25,618 nt of DNA from Bordetella parapertussis (GTDB lineage Bacteria; Pseudomonadota; Gammaproteobacteria; Burkholderiales; Burkholderiaceae_B): contig CAMAYM010000030.1 of NCBI GenBank assembly GCA_945862495.1, positions 1 through 25,618 on the forward strand, written 5' to 3'. Numbering within the stretch: position 1 is the stretch's first letter; each line of letters starts with the position of its first letter. Made by a program: the position numbers and the translations under genes. The notes under the pieces are model-generated. The model was given only the letters and a program-made list of their open reading frames with translations, ran no database searches and was not told where the DNA came from. Shown piece after piece: positions 6,518 to 14,975 of this stretch.

Positions 6518-8023
6518 TTAGGCGCGGCGCCACTGCGTCAGGCCACCGGGCTTGTCATCAAGCTCAACGCCTGCGGTTTTCAGTGTCGCACGAATCTGGT
6601 CCGCCTCAGCGAAATTTTTTGCCGCTTTAGCCGCCGCACGTGCAGCAATCAAGGTTTCGATCTCTGCCTCAGACAGCGCTGCCGCTGGGGCTTCTATCGA
6701 TCCCACTGAACCCTGCTCGATTGCGCGACGGGTGTAGCGTGTGGGGCTTTGAAAATAAACGACTGGATCTTTTTGTAATAGCCCCAAAAGCGCGGCGAGT
6801 GCCTTGAGCTGTGAGACCAGGACGGGGTCTTTACTGCGATTGACCTCACTTGCCAGCTCGAATAAGGCGGCGACTGCACCTGCGCTATTAAAGTCGTCAT
6901 TCATCGCCTCGCGAAACGCGATCGCCTGAGGGGCCTGCCAGTCAATCTCGACGGCATCCGAAGTCGGCGGGCAATTTTGCAGCGTTTGATAGAGTCGATC
7001 AAGCGACAACTGCGCATCGATCAGATTGTCTGGGGCGTAATTTTGTGCGCTACGGTAGTGATTGCGCACGATAAAGAAACGCAGCATTTCGGCTTCGCGC
7101 GGGTTGACCTCGTAATCGGCGCTCTCGCCTGCTGCTGGCTGTCCGTCCTTGGACGCAGCATTCTGCACACCAATAGTCTGACGGATCGTGCGGAAATTAC
7201 CCAACGACTTGGACATTTTTTCCGCATCGACCATCAAGGGACCGCAATGCATCCAGTTGTTGGCCAGCGTGCCGCCAAAGGCGCCTTCGGTCTGCGCAAT
7301 CTCGTTTTCGTGGTGTGGGAACTTAAGGTCTGGGCCACCACCATGGATATCCAAGGGCAAGCTCAAGAGGGCTTTGCTCATGGCAGAGCACTCAATATGC
7401 CAACCCGGACGCCCCCAACCATAAGGAGAATCCCAGCGCGTATCCGCAGGCTCATGCTCCTTGGCGGATTTCCATAAAACAAAATCAAGGGGGTCGCGCT
7501 TGGAGGATGCCACGGCTACGCGCTCGCCCGCACGCAAATCATCAAGTGTTTTGCCCGATAGCTTGCCGTAGCCAGGAAACTCACGGACCGCAAAGTTCAC
7601 GTCACCATCAACGGCGTGATAGGCCAAACCTTTTTGCTCAAGCTTGCCAATAATGTCCAGCATATCGCCCACATACTCGGTCGCGCAGGGCTGCTGATCG
7701 GGCGACTGGACGGACAATGCGCGCTCGTCGGCGTGCATCGCGTCTATGTAATAAGACGTCACTTCACCCAAGCGACGGTTTGTTTCTACCGCACGGCGGA
7801 TAATTTTGTCATCAATATCGGTGATGTTACGCACGTATTGCACCTGATAGCCCGAGGCGCGCAGCCAGCGCTGCACCACATCAAAGCTGACCAGCATCCG
7901 GGCGTGTCCGAGGTGGCAATAGTCGTACACCGTCATGCCACACACATATAACCCTACTTGACCAGGCTGTACCGGGTCAAAGGGGCGCTTGGAGCGAGAC
8001 AGTGAGTCGTAGATCTGTAGCAT
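6518..8023 (-). CDS. cysS: Cysteine--tRNA ligase
   Basis: Charges tRNA-Cys with cysteine. This class I synthetase carries the HIGH motif as HLGH (37-40) and KMSKS at 269-273. The expected zinc ligands are seen as C28, C212 (GWHIECSAM), H237 and E241 (HHENE). The C-terminal DALR/anticodon region ends with the family's ALAEADQIR-like segment, here KNFAEADQIRATL. Length 501 residues; E. coli CysRS has 461, and the excess includes an insertion around residues 283-305. First gene of the minus-strand operon, divergent from the TPR gene with 68 bases between the two starts. Confidence 0.97.
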   Translation of the reverse strand: MLQIYDSLSRSKRPFDPVQPGQVGLYVCGMTVYDYCHLGHARMLVSFDVVQRWLRASGYQVQYVRNITDIDDKIIRRAVETNRRLGEVTSYYIDAMHADERALSVQSPDQQPCATEYVGDMLDIIGKLEQKGLAYHAVDGDVNFAVREFPGYGKLSGKTLDDLRAGERVAVASSKRDPLDFVLWKSAKEHEPADTRWDSPYGWGRPGWHIECSAMSKALLSLPLDIHGGGPDLKFPHHENEIAQTEGAFGGTLANNWMHCGPLMVDAEKMSKSLGNFRTIRQTIGVQNAASKDGQPAAGESADYEVNPREAEMLRFFIVRNHYRSAQNYAPDNLIDAQLSLDRLYQTLQNCPPTSDAVEIDWQAPQAIAFREAMNDDFNSAGAVAALFELASEVNRSKDPVLVSQLKALAALLGLLQKDPVVYFQSPTRYTRRAIEQGSVGSIEAPAAALSEAEIETLIAARAAAKAAKNFAEADQIRATLKTAGVELDDKPGGLTQWRRA

Positions 8024-8065
8024 GCGTGTGATCAGTCAAAAGCAGGGCTAAAATGCAGATCTGCA

Positions 8066-8071
8066 AGTATA
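8066..8071 (-). promoter_or_regulatory. Possible -10 box for the cysS operon
   Basis: TATACT on the minus strand lies 42 bases before the cysS ATG, but no consensus -35 is found at the right distance. Next to it, at 8054-8065, is a perfect 12-base palindrome TGCAGATCTGCA that could be an operator for either divergent gene. Confidence 0.35.
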
Positions 8072-8091
8072 GCAATTGAGGAATCTACGAC

Positions 8092-8883
8092 TTGAAGCTG
8101 GCGAAAAAAACGCATTCGATCACGACCCAAGCGGGATGGACGGCCTTGGCCGTCACGCTGTGCCTGTCGGTGCTCTTGCACCCGCCTGCCCTCGCCCAAC
8201 TCAATTTGGGTGGGAGCACGCCCACCACCCTCAACCCGCTATCCAGCGACCCAGCTGATACGGCGAGTAACCGAACCCCGCGCAACAGCTTGCCTTCAGC
8301 CATGCCAAACGCCGCCAATCCGATCATGGGGGACAAGGTGCCCGACGGCGGCTGGGATGGCTTAGCAAAGCTTCTCGAAGCACTCGCCCCCAAGGTGGAT
8401 ACGAGCGTCCCACTGACGCCCACTGAAATTTCTATCAGAATCGATAGATTGATAGGCTCTGGGCGTTTAAAAGAAGCGCTCCAAACTGTAGAGGCTCGCC
8501 AAGCGGTCGAGGCCATGCGCCACACGCCTGGTACTGATGTGCAGCTGATGTTTTTACACGCCCGCATTTTGGCTGAGATGAATCGCCCCGCTGAAGCCGA
8601 GGCAATTTACCTTCAGATGACCACGCGTTTCCCAGAGCTTCCAGAACCCTGGAACAACCTTGCGGCGCTTTACGTCAAACGCAACGATCTTAATCAGGCC
8701 AGACGAGCGCTCGAAATGGCCATTATGATCAATCCAAAATATTCGGTTGCTCAGGCTAACCTTGGTGATGTGCAACTGAATCTCGCGCTGCGGGCATATC
8801 AAAGCGCTGCGCAAGCGGGTGCACCTGGACTCGTTCCAAAAATCAAACGTGTCAAAGAACTACTTGAGGCTTCTGCAAAATGA
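8092..8883 (+). CDS. Exported tetratricopeptide-repeat protein
   Basis: The frame begins at TTG 8092; GAGGA at 8078-8082 with nine bases of spacing supports this non-ATG start. A signal peptide covers residues 1-35 (basic start, hydrophobic TALAVTLCLSVLL, likely cleavage ALA|Q), so the protein should be periplasmic. A proline/asparagine-rich linker follows, then a C-terminal TPR region from about residue 115, best seen as WNNLAALYVKRNDLNQARRA and the following NPKYSVAQANLGD. TPR domains bind protein partners; no enzymatic motif is seen. Its stop overlaps the cyclophilin start (ATGA, 8880-8883), so coupling with an exported peptidyl-prolyl isomerase suggests an envelope protein-assembly role. 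That role is inferred from context only. Confidence 0.88.
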   Translation: MKLAKKTHSITTQAGWTALAVTLCLSVLLHPPALAQLNLGGSTPTTLNPLSSDPADTASNRTPRNSLPSAMPNAANPIMGDKVPDGGWDGLAKLLEALAPKVDTSVPLTPTEISIRIDRLIGSGRLKEALQTVEARQAVEAMRHTPGTDVQLMFLHARILAEMNRPAEAEAIYLQMTTRFPELPEPWNNLAALYVKRNDLNQARRALEMAIMINPKYSVAQANLGDVQLNLALRAYQSAAQAGAPGLVPKIKRVKELLEASAK

Positions 8884-9518
8884 AATTTTCTACTTTTGGG
8901 CTGCGCTTCATGCGCAGCCTCGCACTGGTCGGTATGATTCCGCTGGTGTCTTTATCGGCCCAAGCGGCCTCTCCTTCCAACTCGACTCAAAAACAAGGCG
9001 TTACTTCCATGAGCACATCACCACGCGTCAAAATGTCCACCAACCAGGGCGACTTCATCATTTCCCTCAACGCTGAAAAAGCACCTAAGACTGTTGCGAA
9101 TTTTCTCGCCTACGTCAAGGATGGTTTTTTTGACGGTACGATTTTCCACCGCGTGATCGACGGTTTCATGATCCAAGGCGGCGGTTTCGAGCCAGGTTTG
9201 AAGCAAAAACCCACCAAAGCAACAGTTGAAAACGAAGCCAACAATGGCTTGAAAAACAACAAGTACACACTCGCGATGGCGCGCACCAGCGATCCACACT
9301 CCGCCACTGCACAGTTCTTTATCAACGTCGCCAACAATGACTTCCTGAATCACACTGCGCCAACAGCGCAGGGCTGGGGTTACGCGGTATTCGGCGAGGT
9401 CGTCGAAGGCCAGGACGTGATCGACAAAATGAAAGGCGTACCCACTGCTAACAGCGGTTTTCACCAAAACGTCCCGACTACAGATGTCGTGATTACAAAG
9501 GCTGTTGTCCTTGAATAA
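8880..9518 (+). CDS. Peptidyl-prolyl cis-trans isomerase, cyclophilin type
   Basis: Catalyses cis-trans isomerisation of prolyl bonds. The cyclophilin core is complete: FHRVIDGFMIQGG with catalytic R91, then the QFFINVANNDFL segment and YAVFGEVVEGQDVIDK. It resembles the short E. coli PpiB type. Ahead of the core is a signal peptide (residues 1-29, cleavage AQA|A) followed by a short linker, so the full form is predicted to be periplasmic. An in-frame ATG at residue 44 (9009) begins a protein of normal cytosolic PpiB length, so the gene could yield two forms. It overlaps the TPR gene by ATGA, and lpxH begins inside its end. Confidence 0.93.
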   Translation: MKFSTFGLRFMRSLALVGMIPLVSLSAQAASPSNSTQKQGVTSMSTSPRVKMSTNQGDFIISLNAEKAPKTVANFLAYVKDGFFDGTIFHRVIDGFMIQGGGFEPGLKQKPTKATVENEANNGLKNNKYTLAMARTSDPHSATAQFFINVANNDFLNHTAPTAQGWGYAVFGEVVEGQDVIDKMKGVPTANSGFHQNVPTTDVVITKAVVLE

Positions 9519-10293
9519 GATCGAACTCGACGGACCGGTATGGCTTGCCTCAGATATTCATCTCGGGCAACACACCACCGGTACCGCAGAAGCGTTCCGA
9601 GACTTTCTCAAGCTTGCGGCCAGCGAGGCTTCGGCCTTGCTGTTACCGGGTGATATTTTTGATGCATGGATCGGTGACGATGTCGCAGTTGTGGCCCCGC
9701 CTTGGCTCGCCCAGGATCTCATGGCGCTCAAAGCCTGTGCAGCACAAATTCCAGTCTGGCTGGGACGCGGCAACCGCGACTTTCTGATGGGTGGCGCACT
9801 TGCCGCAGGTGTCGGTGCGCAATTACTGCCCGAACAAGTCTTGGTGACTGTCGCAGGACACACCATGCTTTTAAGTCATGGTGACGAATACTGCACCGAT
9901 GATGTGGGCTATCAGCAGTTTAGGGCGATGGTTCGCAATACCGCTTGGCAATCTGGCTTTTTATCCAAGAGCATTCCCGAGCGTCTAAGCCTTGCGGCAC
10001 AAGCGCGTGGCGAAAGTATGGTCGCAAACCAGACGAAGTCGATGGAAATCATGGACGTCAATGCGGACGCTGTTGCAGCCGCGATTCGCAGCGCAGGCGT
10101 ATCTCTTGTGGTGCATGGCCATACACATCGCCCAGGCCGTTATGTCCTGAGCGTGGATGGCAAGGTCTGCGAGCGTTGGGTACTCCCTGACTGGGACTGC
10201 GAGCCGTCTGCCCCCGAAGGCAAAATGCGTGGCGGCTGGATGGTCATTGATGAGGACGGCCCAGCGCTGTTTGATCTAGAGCAGGCCGAGTAG
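9511..10293 (+). CDS. lpxH: UDP-2,3-diacylglucosamine diphosphatase
   Basis: Cleaves the pyrophosphate of UDP-2,3-diacylglucosamine to give lipid X in lipid A synthesis, as a peripheral inner-membrane metallophosphoesterase. The five metal-binding blocks are visible: SDIHLG (D15, H17), GDIFDAWIGDD, GRGNRDFLMG, LSHGDEYCTDD and VVHGHTHRPG. Length is about 260 residues (E. coli 240). There is no ATG. TTG 9511 is preferred because AAAGG (9497-9501) lies nine bases ahead; TTG 9505 would be too close to it. The start lies inside the end of the cyclophilin gene, so translation is probably coupled. Convergent with the TerC gene, six bases between stops, no terminator seen. Confidence 0.95.
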   Translation: MNKIELDGPVWLASDIHLGQHTTGTAEAFRDFLKLAASEASALLLPGDIFDAWIGDDVAVVAPPWLAQDLMALKACAAQIPVWLGRGNRDFLMGGALAAGVGAQLLPEQVLVTVAGHTMLLSHGDEYCTDDVGYQQFRAMVRNTAWQSGFLSKSIPERLSLAAQARGESMVANQTKSMEIMDVNADAVAAAIRSAGVSLVVHGHTHRPGRYVLSVDGKVCERWVLPDWDCEPSAPEGKMRGGWMVIDEDGPALFDLEQAE

Positions 10294-10299
10294 CCCACT

Positions 10300-11871
10300 T
10301 TAACCTGTGGCGTCCTCGGGCTCTTCGGCGAGGCGCCGCACCTTGACCTGAGCAATACGGCGTCCATCAATCTGCATCACTTCAAAATTGAAGCTTGCAT
10401 GCTGACCCTCAAAGGCACAATGGTCACCTCGCACTGGCAGCTGACCAAACCTGTCTAATAAATATCCTGCAAGCGTGGTGTATTCCTGGTCTTCGTTGAC
10501 CAAACCTTCCGTCTCAAGCACTTGTTCAAGATGATGAAGGTCCGCTGCGCCATCTACGAGCCACTGCCCTTCGCCATCGGCAACGATATCTGGTGTTTCA
10601 TCTTCGTCCGGAAACTCACCCGCAATCGCTTCAAATACATCAATCGGCGTCACGAGCCCCTGAATCACACCAAACTCATCTGCCACCAGCACCAGCTGTC
10701 CGCGAGAACGTTTGAGTGTATCCATCAGGCTGATAATACTAATCGTGTCGTGGACGATGATCGGCTCACGCAGACCGTTGCGCCGAATATTGCCATGCGT
10801 CAATAAGTCGGCAATCATTTCTTTGGCACGCCCAATCCCTACTACATCATCCACTGAACCGCGGCACACTGGAAAAAAGCTGTGGGGCACCGCCGCAATC
10901 TGCTTTTGAATTTCCTGGGGACCATCATCCAGATTGATCCAGGAGATTTCTGTACGTGGCGTCATGACGGAGTGAATCGAGCGTTCAGCCAAAGTCAGTA
11001 CACCACTCACCATGTTGCGCTCTTCAATACCGAAGGTCTTGCGCTCAGGCTGACCCTGAGGGGTCGGCTGATCCTCGACAATCTCGTCGGGTAGGCGCTT
11101 GCCCAGCATTCTCAAGACAGTTTCAGCAGTTCGTTCACGCATAGGGCGTTTCGACTCAAGTTTTAAGCCCTTGTGACGCGCCAATTGATTGAGCATTTCG
11201 ATCAGCACCGAAAAGCCGATCGCCGCGTAGAGATACCCTTTGGGAATCTGGAAACCAAAGCCCTCGCCCACTAACGAAAAGCCGATCATCAACAAAAAGC
11301 CCAGACACAGCACCACCACCGTCGGATGAGCGTTGACGAAGCGTGTCAAAGGTTTGGAAGCCAACAACATGATCACCATCGCAATCACGACCGCTGTCAT
11401 CATGACTGACAATTCATCCACCATACCCACAGCGGTGATGACAGCATCAATCGAGAACACCGCATCCAACACTACGATCTGCGTCACGATGACCCAGAAG
11501 CTGGCATAGACACGCGCATTGGTGACCTCAGCGCGCTTGCCTTCGAGGCGCTCGTGTAGCTCAAGCGTGCCTTTGAACAGCAGGAAAAATCCGCCCACAA
11601 TCAAAATCAGATCACGACCAGAGAGCTGGAAACCCCAAAAACTGATCAATGGGGCGGTGAGCTGTACCAGCCAGGACATACCGGCCAACAGGCCGAGTCG
11701 CATGAACAACGCAAGGGAGAGTCCGATCACGCGGGCGCGCTCGCGCTCCGCTGGAGGGAGCTTATCCGCAAGGATAGCGATAAAAATCAAGTTGTCGATG
11801 CCGAGAACGATCTCAAGCACCACGAGCGTTAAAAGTCCGACCCATATCGTTGGGTCGAGCAGCCACTCCAT
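10300..11871 (-). CDS. TerC-family membrane protein with CBS and CorC domains
   Basis: A 523-residue protein resembling E. coli YoaE/YegH. The N-terminal half (to about residue 235) is a TerC domain with several membrane segments and the acidic motifs LEIVLGIDNLIF and DAVFSIDAV that are typical of the family and likely bind metal. A CBS pair (about 300-425, including RTEISWINLDD and GVIQGLVTPIDVFEAI) and a C-terminal CorC/HlyC domain follow. Metal-ion transport or export is inferred from the family. ATG 11871 is chosen because GGAG lies six bases upstream; a TTG four codons earlier would place that site inside the gene. It is downstream of suhB on the same strand, separated by a hairpin. Confidence 0.92.
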   Translation of the reverse strand: MEWLLDPTIWVGLLTLVVLEIVLGIDNLIFIAILADKLPPAERERARVIGLSLALFMRLGLLAGMSWLVQLTAPLISFWGFQLSGRDLILIVGGFFLLFKGTLELHERLEGKRAEVTNARVYASFWVIVTQIVVLDAVFSIDAVITAVGMVDELSVMMTAVVIAMVIMLLASKPLTRFVNAHPTVVVLCLGFLLMIGFSLVGEGFGFQIPKGYLYAAIGFSVLIEMLNQLARHKGLKLESKRPMRERTAETVLRMLGKRLPDEIVEDQPTPQGQPERKTFGIEERNMVSGVLTLAERSIHSVMTPRTEISWINLDDGPQEIQKQIAAVPHSFFPVCRGSVDDVVGIGRAKEMIADLLTHGNIRRNGLREPIIVHDTISIISLMDTLKRSRGQLVLVADEFGVIQGLVTPIDVFEAIAGEFPDEDETPDIVADGEGQWLVDGAADLHHLEQVLETEGLVNEDQEYTTLAGYLLDRFGQLPVRGDHCAFEGQHASFNFEVMQIDGRRIAQVKVRRLAEEPEDATG

Positions 11872-11953
11872 TGAGGGCTCCAAGAGTTAATCATTCTGAC
11901 ATAGTAACTGATCGACTTTGGATTTGCCCTGCCCCGGGTTAAGTTTTTCTTAT

Positions 11954-11983
11954 TGAACGCCTGCTTTTTAAAGCAAGCATTCA
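11954..11983 (-). other. RNA hairpin after suhB, without U-tract
   Basis: A 14-bp inverted repeat with a two-base loop begins three bases after the suhB stop. Two positions pair only as G-U on the minus-strand RNA and would be C/A mismatches on the plus strand, so the structure favours minus-strand RNA. No T-run follows, so it may be a 3'-end stabiliser, a processing site or a weak attenuator before the TerC gene. Confidence 0.5.
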
Positions 11984-11986
11984 GGC

Positions 11987-12778
11987 TTAACCACGAAAAT
12001 GCGTCAGCATTTGGGTAAAGATTTTTGGATTGGCGGCGATCACATTGCCAGAGTCCATCCAAGTCTGTTCGCCCTCGAGGTCACCGATCAAACCACCGGC
12101 CTCAAGCACCATGAGACTGGCTGCCGCCATATCCCACTGTTTGAGGCCGAGACCACAAAAGCCGTCCAAACGACCCGCTGCGACATAAGCAAGATCAAGT
12201 ACCGATGATCCCGTACGACGCACGCCTGCACAACCACGTGCCATTTCCATAAAACGAGGCTGGGACGCCTCATCGGGTCCGATCGAACCGGGCCAACGCG
12301 CACCCAACAACGCATCGTGATATTTCAATTGTGAGGACACGCGCATCCGGCGATCATTCAAAAAGGCACCACCGCCTCGGCTCGCAGAAAACAACTCGTT
12401 ACGTGCTGGGTCATAAATTACGGCTTGGGTGATCTGACCAAACTGACGCAGCGCGATGGAAACAGCGTAGGTTGGGAAACCGTGAATAAAGTTGGTCGTA
12501 CCATCGAGCGGGTCAATGATCCACTCATTGGCAGGAAACGCACCCTCGGGCGTGTCGCCAGGCTGATAACCGGACTCCTCGCCTAAAAAGGCGTGATCGG
12601 GATAGGCCGTGCGAAGCACATCAATGATGGCCTCTTCGGCGCCACGATCGACTTCCGTGACATAATCTCTGGGCCCTTTACGGGCGATTTGCAATCGATC
12701 AAGTTCGAGACTCGCGCGGTTGATAATGGTTCCGGCGCGCCGGGCCGCCTTAATGGCGGTATTAAGCATCGGGTGCAT
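11987..12778 (-). CDS. suhB: Inositol-1-monophosphatase family protein SuhB
   Basis: A magnesium-dependent phosphatase that hydrolyses inositol monophosphate. In E. coli, SuhB also joins the Nus antitermination complex that acts on rRNA operons; whether it does so here is not shown by the sequence. The family motifs are present: GEES (66-69), WIIDPLDGTTNF (87-98), and the C-terminal LKQWDMAAASLMVLEAGG. The start is ATG 12778, giving MHPMLN as in E. coli SuhB and 263 residues; the frame extends eight codons upstream to a TTG. It is divergent from trmJ with only 37 bases between starts, so the two promoters must overlap or lie in the genes. Confidence 0.95.
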   Translation of the reverse strand: MHPMLNTAIKAARRAGTIINRASLELDRLQIARKGPRDYVTEVDRGAEEAIIDVLRTAYPDHAFLGEESGYQPGDTPEGAFPANEWIIDPLDGTTNFIHGFPTYAVSIALRQFGQITQAVIYDPARNELFSASRGGGAFLNDRRMRVSSQLKYHDALLGARWPGSIGPDEASQPRFMEMARGCAGVRRTGSSVLDLAYVAAGRLDGFCGLGLKQWDMAAASLMVLEAGGLIGDLEGEQTWMDSGNVIAANPKIFTQMLTHFRG

Positions 12779-12815
12779 GAGCGTAGTTTTTCTATTAAAC
12801 AAAGCAGAATTTTAA

Positions 12816-13652
12816 ATGACTTCCGACTTTTCCCGTGTTCGCTTCATTATGACCGAGCCCAGCCACCCCGGAAACGTCGGTTCGGCCGCTCGCGCCATCA
12901 AGACAATGGGCTTCGAAGACCTGGTCCTCGTTGCCCCCAAAACCCCTGAAATCACGCTTCAACCCGAAGCGATCGCCTTGGCAAGCGGCGCGGGAGACGT
13001 GCTGGCACAGGCAAAAACTTTTGAGACCCTTAAAGATGCCTTGGCTCCGGTGACCCTGGCGTTTGCCCTCACCGCCAGAGAACGCGACCTCGGACCGCCT
13101 GCGTGCGATATCCGCGAGGCAGCACAAATGGCACAGATACATCTCAGCGCGCACCCAGAGGGCCGCATCGCACTCGTAGTGGGCACTGAACGGTCAGGGC
13201 TCACCAATGAGCACATCGAGCTCTGCCATCGCGTCTGCCATATTCCTGCCAATCCGGCCTACAGTTCGCTTAATGTCTCTCAAGCCATGCAATTGGGGGC
13301 CTGGGAGCTGCGCTACGCCTTGCTTCAAGGTATGTCCAAGCAGATCAGCCCCAACGGTGCGAACGTTTTAGAGCGATTGCCCTCCTTGATCGAGCCAAAA
13401 CCGCCCTCCAAGCACCCTGGCAGTCAGCCCGCCAGTGGCGAAGCGGTCCAAGCCTTGCTCGCGCATTGGCAAGAGGCGCTCGAAGCTGTGCGTTTTTTAG
13501 ACCCTGAGCACCCCAAAAAACTCATGCCCCGCATGCGTCACTTGTTTAATCGTTCCGATTTAAGCAAAGATGAAGTCGACATGATGCGCGGCGTTTGTAC
13601 CGCGATGATCGCGACAGCCCATCAGAACAAACAAAACAAACCATCTTCTTAA
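12816..13652 (+). CDS. trmJ: tRNA (cytidine/uridine-32-2'-O)-methyltransferase TrmJ
   Basis: A SPOUT-fold methyltransferase that uses S-adenosylmethionine to methylate the ribose of nucleotide 32 in tRNA anticodon loops. It shows the family pattern EPSHPGNVGSAARAIKTMG near the N-terminus (residues 14-32), GTERSGL (123-129) and the knot segment IPANPAYSSLNVSQA (about 143-156). The C-terminal tail of about 110 residues is the usual TrmJ dimer extension. Length 278 (E. coli 246), with a slightly longer linker around residues 190-215. It is followed by cysE after 48 bases. Confidence 0.94.
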   Translation: MTSDFSRVRFIMTEPSHPGNVGSAARAIKTMGFEDLVLVAPKTPEITLQPEAIALASGAGDVLAQAKTFETLKDALAPVTLAFALTARERDLGPPACDIREAAQMAQIHLSAHPEGRIALVVGTERSGLTNEHIELCHRVCHIPANPAYSSLNVSQAMQLGAWELRYALLQGMSKQISPNGANVLERLPSLIEPKPPSKHPGSQPASGEAVQALLAHWQEALEAVRFLDPEHPKKLMPRMRHLFNRSDLSKDEVDMMRGVCTAMIATAHQNKQNKPSS

Positions 13653-13700
13653 ACTGGTTACTACCGAGCGGTCTTACCTCCCTGCGGTAGCATCACAATT

Positions 13701-14450
13701 ATGTTTAAAAATCTACGCGAAGATGTAGCCTGTATTTTGGAGCGAGACCCTGCCGCGCGCAGCAAGCTTGAGGTACTCACCTGCTATCCAGGTTTGCACG
13801 CCATCGTGGTGCACCGTCTGGCCCATCGCTTGTGGACTGCGCATTTTTATTGGTTGGGACGCTTCATCGCGCATCTGAGCCGTATTTTGACGGGAATTGA
13901 AATCCATCCTGGCGCAAAAATCGGTCAGCGTGTATTTATCGATCACGGCTTCGGTGTGGTGATCGGCGAGACAGCAGAGATCGGCGATGACTGCACCATC
14001 TATCAGGGTGTCACACTAGGCGGCACACGGCTCTATAAGGGCGCCAAGCGGCACCCTACGCTAGGCAAAGGCGTTGTCGTGGGTGCAGGTGCCCAGGTGT
14101 TGGGTGGATTTTTAGTAGGTGATGGCGCGCGCATCGGGTCAAACGCTGTCGTGACTAAACCCGTCCCGGCGCATGCGACCGCAGTGGGTAATCCTGCGCG
14201 TGTGATAGAAAAAGAAAGTGAGGAACAAGCAGCGCCATCAGCTCCCGCGGTATTGAATGCCGCCTATGCTGTCGATCCAAGTGCGGCAGACCCCTTAAAC
14301 AAGGTACTCAACGAGCTCATCACGCATGTAGCGCGCCAAGATGCCCGTATCTCGAGCCTCTGCCAGTCGCTTGAGGCGATGGGCTCCAAAACTCAGGATG
14401 CCTCACCTCCCCTGGACTCTCAGAAACTCACCAAGATTGTGGATGAGTAA
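13701..14450 (+). CDS. cysE: Serine O-acetyltransferase
   Basis: Makes O-acetyl-L-serine from serine and acetyl-CoA, the first step of cysteine synthesis. The left-handed beta-helix of hexapeptide repeats spans about residues 65-170. D81 and H82 (IDHGFGVVIGET), YQGVTLGGTR and H118 (KRHPTLGKG) match the active-site motifs. The N-terminal domain is short, as in the EpsC-like form. After residue 175 there is a variable Ala/Pro/Ser-rich tail of about 70 residues with a helical end that is not part of the catalytic core. No clear ribosome site precedes ATG 13701. In the 48-base gap after trmJ there is a 6-bp inverted repeat CTACCG/CGGTAG (13661-13690). No good terminator follows. Confidence 0.95.
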   Translation: MFKNLREDVACILERDPAARSKLEVLTCYPGLHAIVVHRLAHRLWTAHFYWLGRFIAHLSRILTGIEIHPGAKIGQRVFIDHGFGVVIGETAEIGDDCTIYQGVTLGGTRLYKGAKRHPTLGKGVVVGAGAQVLGGFLVGDGARIGSNAVVTKPVPAHATAVGNPARVIEKESEEQAAPSAPAVLNAAYAVDPSAADPLNKVLNELITHVARQDARISSLCQSLEAMGSKTQDASPPLDSQKLTKIVDE

Positions 14451-14486
14451 TTGATTTTTAAAAGTGACTAGTCTTTTCGAAACGGC

Positions 14487-14975
14487 CTAGGTTAACGAAA
14501 TCTCGATGCGTCTCTGTGCTTGCTTGACAAACCGATCCGCAGTGTCAACCAACGTTGGCACAAACTCATGGCCTACCTTGAGTGCATTAGACAAGATAAC
14601 AAGATCCTCTATGTACTCGTGCACCATCTGATTGCGCAGTTTGCGCATTTCTAACCAATCATCCGTAGATTCGAGCCAACCCAGCTTTTCAGCACGATCA
14701 AGGTTATCGATTGCAGCAGCCTTTGGCTCAGCCAGTGCATCTAAAAGCGTAGGTAAAAACTTGTCTGCCAGAGTGTCTTGCAGCCGACTGAATCGACTAA
14801 CAAATGCATCAAGTCTCTCAGCCAGAAGCGGATCTTGAGTAATCGCCTCCAGGGATTTTGCTGATAGGGCATCGGCAAAGAGACGCGCATCAGTCTCCTG
14901 CAAATAATGCGCTCCCTTTAGAACGACACGGCAAAGGAACTCCAAACGAAGCCGAAGACCTTCGTCTAGCTTCAC
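14487..14975 (-). CDS. HEPN/HepT-like protein, apparently orphan
   Basis: A 162-residue, mostly helical protein. It carries the HepT-type motif Rx4HxY exactly: RNQMVHEY with R114, H119 and Y121. In MntA-HepT toxin-antitoxin pairs these residues form the RNase site, and the tyrosine is the one modified by the MntA nucleotidyltransferase. The core FSRLQDTLADKFLPTLLDAL and AIDNLDRAEKLGWL are typical of one HepT-like subfamily. The start is GTG 14975, which overlaps the stop of a short upstream frame (GTGA), the usual arrangement for coupling to an MntA gene. No MntA-sized gene is present; scoB lies only 55 bases upstream. RNase activity is inferred from the motif. It is probably cotranscribed with the CoA-transferase genes. 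Confidence 0.75.
   Translation of the reverse strand: MKLDEGLRLRLEFLCRVVLKGAHYLQETDARLFADALSAKSLEAITQDPLLAERLDAFVSRFSRLQDTLADKFLPTLLDALAEPKAAAIDNLDRAEKLGWLESTDDWLEMRKLRNQMVHEYIEDLVILSNALKVGHEFVPTLVDTADRFVKQAQRRIEISLT

Noticed and set aside
6977..7477. 166-codon plus-strand frame
   Set aside because: Fully antisense to cysS, whose catalytic motifs are intact.
9018..9467. 149-codon minus-strand frame
   Set aside because: Antisense shadow of the cyclophilin gene.
14458..14475. A/T inverted repeat AAAAG...CTTTT after cysE as terminator
   Set aside because: Stem is only A/T-rich and short, with no proper U-tract; not a convincing terminator.
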